Source: CAZXVU01 sp964644465 (GTDB lineage: Bacteria; Chlamydiota; Chlamydiia; Chlamydiales; SM23-39). From it: a DNA stretch of 10,220 nucleotides. Location of the stretch: positions 1-10,220 of the forward strand of contig CAZXVU010000073.1 of NCBI GenBank assembly GCA_964644465.1. Direction: 5' to 3'. The notes under the pieces are model-generated. The model worked only from the letters and a program-made list of their open reading frames with translations, was not told where the DNA came from and did no database searches. Shown here in pieces: positions 6,708-10,220 of this stretch. The translations under genes were made by a program, and so were the position numbers. How positions within the stretch are numbered: the stretch's first letter is position 1; each line of letters starts with the position of its first letter.

Positions 6708-7097
6708 ATGGCGAATGCAGCTCATCCCATTTTGAATGGTGTCCGCGATATGATGCTGACACCTGAGGCTATCAGGGAGCGGAATAACATTAAAACAAAA
6801 CTCGAGTTGGTAAAGATAGCTTCTGTTGTAGCAATAGTAGCTTGCTTAATTATCTTCTTTGCCGTCCCGAAAGTTTTGATGCTTTTATTGCTCCTACCTA
6901 TAGCTTATATAGCCTATGAAATCGGAACGGTAGCGGGAAATTGCCATGAAGTGATCGATAAATTCGCAGTGGAACTTATCGCTCGTTGGAATGAGGCAAA
7001 TTTTGTGAAGCAAGCCACGAAATATGCCCCTCTTTCTAGAGCGATCGGAAATTTGATTCTAGATGAAGCTCAAAAAGCTCAGCGAGAAAGACGTTGA
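6708..7097 (+). CDS. Small membrane protein with bilobed hydrophobic domain, Inc-like candidate
   Basis: A 129-residue protein I do not recognise by sequence. Residues 1-35 are polar (MANAAHPILNGVRDMMLTPE...). Two hydrophobic helices follow, about 36-53 (VKIASVVAIVACLIIFFA) and about 57-73 (VLMLLLLLPIAYIAYEI), joined by a very short turn (VPK). The C-terminal half, 80-129, is amphipathic and ends in a basic stretch (AQKAQRERR). Two closely spaced helices of this kind with cytosol-facing ends are the hallmark of chlamydial inclusion-membrane (Inc) proteins exported by type III secretion. An ordinary two-helix inner-membrane protein remains possible because no secretion signal can be read from sequence. 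It is monocistronic by context: a divergent neighbour upstream and a palindrome downstream. Confidence 0.75.
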   Translation: MANAAHPILNGVRDMMLTPEAIRERNNIKTKLELVKIASVVAIVACLIIFFAVPKVLMLLLLLPIAYIAYEIGTVAGNCHEVIDKFAVELIARWNEANFVKQATKYAPLSRAIGNLILDEAQKAQRERR

Positions 7098-7119
7098 GAA
7101 TTTTTACTTTAATTAGAAT

Positions 7120-7180
7120 AAAAGATAATAACCCGATTATTTAGAACCTTGACAGTTCTTATTAATAACGGGTATCTTTT
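7120..7180. repeat. Imperfect palindrome with embedded promoter-like sequence
   Basis: Nested arms: AAAAGATA (7120-7127) with TATCTTTT (7173-7180), CCCG (7132-7135) with CGGG (7169-7172), TTATT (7137-7141) with AATAA (7164-7168) and AGAAC (7143-7147) with GTTCT (7155-7159), with a 7-nt loop. The right end is T-rich, so it could act as a terminator for the Inc-like gene 22 nt upstream; it is equally placed to be an operator over the TTGACA promoter in its loop and right arm. Confidence 0.7.
7149..7178 (+). promoter_or_regulatory. Candidate promoter before the 44-codon ORF
   Basis: A perfect TTGACA (7149-7154) is followed after 18 nt by TATCTT (7173-7178). The expected start of transcription is at about 7185, so the ATG at 7186 would be at or within a base or two of the 5' end. 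The -35 lies in the loop of the surrounding palindrome. Confidence 0.5.
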
Positions 7181-7185
7181 AGGGC

Positions 7186-7320
7186 ATGATATTTTTCAGA
7201 AAAAAGAATACAGAAGTCCCTCAAAAAAAACCTAAAACTGTACAAGCTGTACTGGAAAGGGTTTTAACAGCTCATGGATGGCAGCAAAAGGTCGCCAAAA
7301 AACTCAAGAAAGCGAAGTAG
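7186..7320 (+). CDS. Possible 44-residue basic protein, DciA/DUF721-start-like
   Basis: ATG 7186 to TAG 7320 encodes a Lys-rich peptide: MIFFRKKNTEVPQKKPKTVQ, then AVLERVLTAHGWQQKVAKKL and KKAK. The segment VQAVLERVLTAHGWQQKVAK resembles the first helix of DciA/DUF721 helicase-loader-type proteins, which are normally 90-150 residues, so this may be a truncated relative or chance. AGGG is only 1 nt from the ATG, too close for a normal ribosome site; leaderless translation from the promoter at 7149-7178 is the alternative. The last 17 nt overlap the convergent parA 3' end. It is too short for confident gene calling. Confidence 0.35.
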   Translation: MIFFRKKNTEVPQKKPKTVQAVLERVLTAHGWQQKVAKKLKKAK

Positions 7321-8173
7321 ACGCTTCTGGGGGTTTTGGGGCAATGACCTCACCTTGCGGTTTGGTGGCCTCGGCGGGTTTTGGAGCCATTACTTCGGGG
7401 AGAAGTCCCAGTCTAAGTTTCTCATGTCCAATGAGTTCTTCAGCTAATTTCCGATAATCGTGAGATCCATTGCAATGGGGATCGTAAACGGTAATCGGCT
7501 TGAGATGGAGGGGCGCTTCCGCTAAGCGGATGTTTTCCCGGATGACAGACGTACAAACTTTTCCTTCAAAACGGGTGCGGAGCTGCTGGAGGACTTCTTG
7601 AGAGTGTTTCGTCCGGTAGTCGACGCGGCAGGCCAAAATCCCGGTGATCTCCAGAGAAGGATTCAATCTTTGTTTAACTAAGTTGATTGTTTTAAGAAGT
7701 TGAACAAGTCCATGGAGCGCCATGACGTGGGCTTCGACAGGGACAAGGACTTCTTTTGCAAGCGTTAGGGCATTGAGAGAAAGGATGCCCAGCGTCGGGG
7801 GGCAGTCCATCAAGAGATAGTCCCAGGGTTTGCTGGGGATTTTATCAAGTCTGTTTTTCAAAATGCATTCTGAGGCCACTTCATTGGCCAAGGCTTTTTC
7901 GACTCCCGCAAGAAGGGTCGAAGAAGGGATCATGTGAAGTCCTTCAACCTCAGTTTTTTCAATGACGTCTTCGAGTTTGCCGTCGTCCGTCAGGACCTCA
8001 TAAAGTCCTTTTCCCTTATCTTTAAATCCATACCATAGGGACGCGGATGCCTGGGGATCGAGATCGATCAGTAAAACTTTTTTTTTGGCCTCAGCTAAAG
8101 CGGCTGCCAAATTGACTGCGGTGGTCGTCTTTCCCGAGCCGCCTTTTTGATTGACGATAGCAATAGTACGCAT
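7304..8173 (-). CDS. parA: ParA/Soj-family partition ATPase with Pro-rich tail
   Basis: A 289-residue deviant-Walker ATPase of the ParA/Soj family. Such proteins bind DNA as ATP dimers and position chromosomes, plasmids or other cargo. Seen: the P-loop QKGGSGKTTTAVNLAAALA (9-27) with both Lys10 (signature) and Lys15; the LLIDLDPQASAS switch (34-45); DYLLMDCPPTLGILSLNAL (Walker B, Asp123); and later VPVEAHVMALHGLVQLL and IRLAEAPLH. There is no N-terminal helix-turn-helix extension, as in Soj. Residues 260-289 form a tail in which EV(M/I)APKP(A/P)EA occurs twice, 15 residues apart. No parB or parS is visible nearby, so its cargo is unknown. AGAGGG about 9-10 nt before ATG 8173 is the ribosome site. 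It is convergent with the 44-codon ORF and divergent from fabI. Confidence 0.93.
   Translation of the reverse strand: MRTIAIVNQKGGSGKTTTAVNLAAALAEAKKKVLLIDLDPQASASLWYGFKDKGKGLYEVLTDDGKLEDVIEKTEVEGLHMIPSSTLLAGVEKALANEVASECILKNRLDKIPSKPWDYLLMDCPPTLGILSLNALTLAKEVLVPVEAHVMALHGLVQLLKTINLVKQRLNPSLEITGILACRVDYRTKHSQEVLQQLRTRFEGKVCTSVIRENIRLAEAPLHLKPITVYDPHCNGSHDYRKLAEELIGHEKLRLGLLPEVMAPKPAEATKPQGEVIAPKPPEASTSLS
7307..7395 (-). repeat. 45-nt duplication in the parA tail
   Basis: The plus strand reads GGGTTTTGGGGCAATGACCTC and, 45 nt later, GGGTTTTGGAGCCATTACTTC, encoding the two EV(M/I)APKP(A/P)EA units. The nucleotide differences between copies are partly silent, suggesting an older duplication held at the protein level. 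Confidence 0.7.
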
Positions 8174-8198
8174 AGAGAAGTTCCCTCTTTACTCCCTA

Positions 8199-8227
8199 GA
8201 TATAGTGGATTGCGTTCGGGCTATCAA
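8199..8227 (-). promoter_or_regulatory. parA promoter
   Basis: Minus strand TTGATA (8227-8222), 17-nt spacer, TATATC (8204-8199), 25 nt before the parA start codon. The -35 matches 5 of 6 and the -10 matches 4 of 6 consensus bases at ideal spacing. Confidence 0.55.
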
Positions 8228-8240
8228 GAAAAAATTCGAT

Positions 8241-8269
8241 TTGTCATCTGTTTTTTCTTTTGGTATAGG
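8241..8269 (+). promoter_or_regulatory. fabI promoter
   Basis: TTGTCA (8241-8246), 17-nt spacer, TATAGG (8264-8269), giving an expected start near 8276 and a leader of about 35 nt. A second -10-like TATAAA at 8281-8286 lacks a well-spaced -35. AGAGGA (8302-8307) before ATG 8311 is the ribosome site. Confidence 0.5.
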
Positions 8270-8310
8270 CTGTTTTTTGCTATAAATATGGGCCAAAATT
8301 CAGAGGATTT

Positions 8311-9261
8311 ATGCTAGGGATCGATTTAAGAGGCAAAAAGGCTTTAGTGGTGGGAATTGGCGACGACCAGGGGTTCGGCTGGGCGATTGCAAAAGCCCTG
8401 GCGGAAGCTGGCGCTGAAATCCTGATTGGCACTTGGGCTCCGATCGTCAAGATCTTCAAGATGTCCTGGGCGAATGGAAAATTCGACGAGTCCCGAAAAT
8501 TGAGCAATGGCAAAATGCTCGAATACACAAAGCTCTATCCGATCGACGCAGTATTCGACCAAATGGAAGATGTGCCGCAAGAAGTACGCGAAAATAAGCG
8601 TTATGCGGAACTCGCCGGCTATACGATCTCAGAAGTTGCAAAGCAAGTAGAGGCTGATTTCGGGCAGATCGATATTTTGGTCCACAGCCTGGCAAATGCT
8701 CCTGAAGTGACAAAAAATCTCCTCGATACATCCCGCAAAGGATACCTCGCCGCGATGAGCTCCTCGGCGTATTCATTCATCAGTTTGCTGTCCCATTTCG
8801 GTCCGATCATGAGCAAGGGCGGCTCTGTACTCTCTCTGACCTATATCGCCTCTGAGCGGGTCGTCCCTGGCTACGGCGGCGGAATGAGTTCTGCGAAAGC
8901 CGCACTAGAGAGCGACACGCGCACTCTAGCCTGGGAAGCAGGACGCAAATGGGATTTACGGGTCAATGCCATTTCGGCAGGGGCATTGCGCAGCCGCGCA
9001 GCCCGCGCAATTGGAATGATCGACGATATGATCGCTTATGCAAAGGTGAATGCTCCTTTGACCAAAGATCTCGATCCGGAAGAAGTGGGCAGCGCTGCGG
9101 CCTTCCTCCTCTCCCCTCTCGCATCAGCGATTACCGGAACTGTGCTCTTTGTTGACAATGGGATGCATGCGATGGGACTTGCGATTGATAGCGCGTCTTT
9201 GCAAAGCAATGCGAAATATGCGGACCAGGCTAAGCCTGTTGCTCCTGCAATGACATCGTAA
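8311..9261 (+). CDS. fabI: Enoyl-[acyl-carrier-protein] reductase (NADH), plant/chlamydial type
   Basis: Catalyses the last step of each type II fatty-acid elongation cycle, reducing trans-2-enoyl-ACP with NADH. Short-chain dehydrogenase fold: LRGKKALVVGIGDDQGFGWA (6-24) is the nucleotide loop, and the FabI-specific insert TWAPIVKIF...SRKLSNGKML (41-70) follows. Then come DILVHSLANAPE (121-132), SRKGYLAAMSSSAYSFISLL (141-160), and the catalytic part YIASERVVPGYGGGMSSAKA with Tyr178, Tyr188 and Lys196. The Tyr-x7-Lys spacing and the GYGGGMSSAKAALESDT block are those of plant chloroplast and chlamydial FabI, not of E. coli (Tyr-x6-Lys). Resemblance to the remembered C. trachomatis FabI (about 298 residues) runs the whole length. 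The extra ~18 C-terminal residues (from LQSNAKYADQAKP) overlap the convergent gene by 32 nt. Confidence 0.97.
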   Translation: MLGIDLRGKKALVVGIGDDQGFGWAIAKALAEAGAEILIGTWAPIVKIFKMSWANGKFDESRKLSNGKMLEYTKLYPIDAVFDQMEDVPQEVRENKRYAELAGYTISEVAKQVEADFGQIDILVHSLANAPEVTKNLLDTSRKGYLAAMSSSAYSFISLLSHFGPIMSKGGSVLSLTYIASERVVPGYGGGMSSAKAALESDTRTLAWEAGRKWDLRVNAISAGALRSRAARAIGMIDDMIAYAKVNAPLTKDLDPEEVGSAAAFLLSPLASAITGTVLFVDNGMHAMGLAIDSASLQSNAKYADQAKPVAPAMTS

Positions 9262-10220
9262 CACGGATCTTGCAGCTGCCTGAACGGCGAAGTGTTCGTA
9301 TGCCGATGTGCCAATCGAAAGCTTCGTAAAGAAGCGATCCTTTGCAAGCAATCTGTTGCGGACGGTTGCCGCGGAAGATGTGTCCGCAGAAATCCCCTTC
9401 CCCTTCCATCAATTCGAAAACAAGCTCGATTTTTCCAATCGAAGTATGAAGAGTCACAGAATCATCAAAATGAAAAACCGTTGCTTTCCTTCCTTCGACA
9501 TAGAGTTCATTTTCCGGAGAAAGATCGCAGAAAAGAGTGCATTCAAACAGGTCTTCTCTACCGAAGGTGATCTCCTGAGGAAGTTCAAACCACAATTCTG
9601 TTTCTTTGATACCCAAAAAACATGAATAATTGGTTTTTGACTGCGTCGTCTTTGCCTCATATTTTTCGTTATCACTTCGGGTCGTGTTCACGAACACTGC
9701 CCCTTGTTCTGACCAAAAAATCTGAGGAGCCTCCTTGTCAAATTCCCAATTCTTCAAGTTGTTTGCGTATACTCTCGAAGCTTTTGCAAAGAGGCTATGG
9801 AGAGTTTTCCCTTTCCAAAGGAGTTGAAAAGTTCCATCCTGCCCTGCAGAAATGGAGTAAGAAGAGCTCTCTTTTAGAGTCGATTCAATAGGCAAGAATT
9901 GAGAGAGATAGATTTGAGAAAAATGATCGCGCAACAGGCGGTCTGTGTATTTTTCTTCTGCAAGCATCCACTCAATGAGATTGGGCTGGGGCTCCCCTTT
10001 TTCTTGGGGCGAATGATAGTTCGCTATTTGCAAATGGGTATTGAAGGGAATGGGGAAGGGAATGAGTTCCTGATTGTTAACTTGCGAAGTGATGATCCAT
10101 TCAGCCCATTCTTGTGCATTAGAAGGTGTATACCACTCGTGACTCAAGAATCGGTTTTGATGCGACGTCGGCTTTGCCTCATATTTTTCGTCTTCGCTTC
10201 GGTCCTTGCCTTTGGCAATG
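9230..10220 (-). CDS. Unrecognised protein, C-terminal 329 residues (5' end beyond the window)
   Basis: I do not recognise this protein. The frame ends at TAG 9232-9230 and stays open to the window edge. A TTG at 10147 could start it (SHEWYTPSNAQEW), but the codons upstream remain open, so the gene is treated as partial. The first half is aromatic and helix/loop-rich (AQEWAEWIITSQ, LIEWMLAEEKYTDRLLRDHF). The last ~130 residues look like a beta-sandwich, for example TFGREDLFECTLFCDLSPEN, TLHTSIGKIELVFELMEGEG and AFDWHIGIRTLRRSGSCKIR, reminiscent of C-terminal domains of large polysaccharide lyase/heparinase-like proteins, but too weakly to name. No membrane segment is visible. It contains two in-frame copies of a short repeat and overlaps fabI by 32 nt tail to tail. 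One copy (about 9633-9685) lies at the junction between the two parts. Confidence 0.8.
   Translation of the reverse strand, partial: IAKGKDRSEDEKYEAKPTSHQNRFLSHEWYTPSNAQEWAEWIITSQVNNQELIPFPIPFNTHLQIANYHSPQEKGEPQPNLIEWMLAEEKYTDRLLRDHFSQIYLSQFLPIESTLKESSSYSISAGQDGTFQLLWKGKTLHSLFAKASRVYANNLKNWEFDKEAPQIFWSEQGAVFVNTTRSDNEKYEAKTTQSKTNYSCFLGIKETELWFELPQEITFGREDLFECTLFCDLSPENELYVEGRKATVFHFDDSVTLHTSIGKIELVFELMEGEGDFCGHIFRGNRPQQIACKGSLLYEAFDWHIGIRTLRRSGSCKIRVTMSLQEQQA
9633..9697 (-). repeat. In-frame coding repeat, copy 1
   Basis: Inside the unrecognised gene, this stretch encodes TTRSDNEKYEAKTTQSKTN. It shares a 20-nt exact block with copy 2 (9650-9669 equals 10172-10191), with clear similarity on both sides (TTTTGA..TGCG.CGTC on one, TC.CTTCGG on the other). 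A small hairpin, GTGTT-CACG-AACAC (9684-9697), follows on the plus strand at the same relative place where copy 2 has one. Confidence 0.75.
10153..10218 (-). repeat. In-frame coding repeat, copy 2
   Basis: In the same reading frame as copy 1, it encodes KDRSEDEKYEAKPTSHQN. It includes the palindrome CGACGTCG (10163-10170), a small GGC-TTT-GCC hairpin (10170-10178) and a terminal hairpin TTGCC-TTT-GGCAA (10206-10218). It lies directly upstream of the possible TTG start at 10147, so it may be coding (if the gene continues) or 5' flank. Confidence 0.75.

Noticed and set aside
8344..8776. Minus-strand frames inside fabI
   Set aside because: They are shadows of a strongly conserved enzyme; no start signals are present.
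9292..9625. Plus-strand frames of 92 and 105 codons after fabI
   Set aside because: Both are antisense to the minus-strand gene's beta-rich C-terminal part and have no ribosome site or domain.

Overview
The window looks like chromosomal DNA of a chlamydia-like bacterium (order Chlamydiales, of the amoeba-associated Waddlia/Parachlamydia/Simkania type). The best evidence is FabI, which matches what I remember of the chlamydial/plant-type enoyl-ACP reductase almost motif for motif. Other support is a sucA / acidic coiled-coil protein / hemW neighbourhood that recalls CT054-CT053-CT052 of Chlamydia trachomatis, a holA-methyltransferase pair that recalls CT047-CT048, and a small protein with the bilobed hydrophobic segment typical of chlamydial inclusion-membrane (Inc) proteins. 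The genus is inference; no search was run.

Layout. 1-1761 (minus): first 587 residues of 2-oxoglutarate dehydrogenase E1 (sucA), cut by the window edge. 1762-2196: divergent intergenic region with three copies of a GC-hairpin repeat, one inverted and two in tandem with a 62-nt period. 2197-3755 (plus): a two-gene unit, an acidic coiled-coil protein coupled by a GTGA overlap to hemW. 3752-6323 (minus): an FKBP-type prolyl isomerase, a tetrapyrrole-methylase-family SAM methyltransferase, DNA polymerase III delta (holA) and an OsmC-family protein; the last three form a tight osmC-holA-methyltransferase operon behind a good sigma70-like promoter. 6324-6707: divergent spacer with a long imperfect palindrome and a second hairpin. 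6708-7097 (plus): Inc-like two-helix membrane protein. 7098-7320: a 61-nt imperfect palindrome holding a promoter-like sequence, then a possible 44-codon gene. 7304-8173 (minus): ParA/Soj ATPase with a duplicated Pro-rich tail and no parB nearby. 8311-9261 (plus): fabI, divergent from parA. 9230-10220 (minus): 3' part of a large unrecognised gene whose frame stays open to the window end and carries two in-frame copies of a short repeat.

Most of the content is housekeeping: TCA cycle, replication, rRNA or other RNA methylation, protein folding, peroxide defence, type II fatty-acid synthesis and a ParA partition/positioning ATPase. I see no complete transposon, CRISPR array, toxin-antitoxin pair or phage module, and no new multi-gene system. 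The unusual material is repetitive: (a) the repeat cluster upstream of sucA, (b) the long palindrome at 6486-6590, (c) the palindrome-promoter-microgene arrangement at 7120-7320, and (d) a repeat that appears twice in the same reading frame of the last gene and shares a short core with the sucA-upstream repeats. Point (d) recalls the protein-coding palindromic elements known from Rickettsia and is the observation most worth following up.
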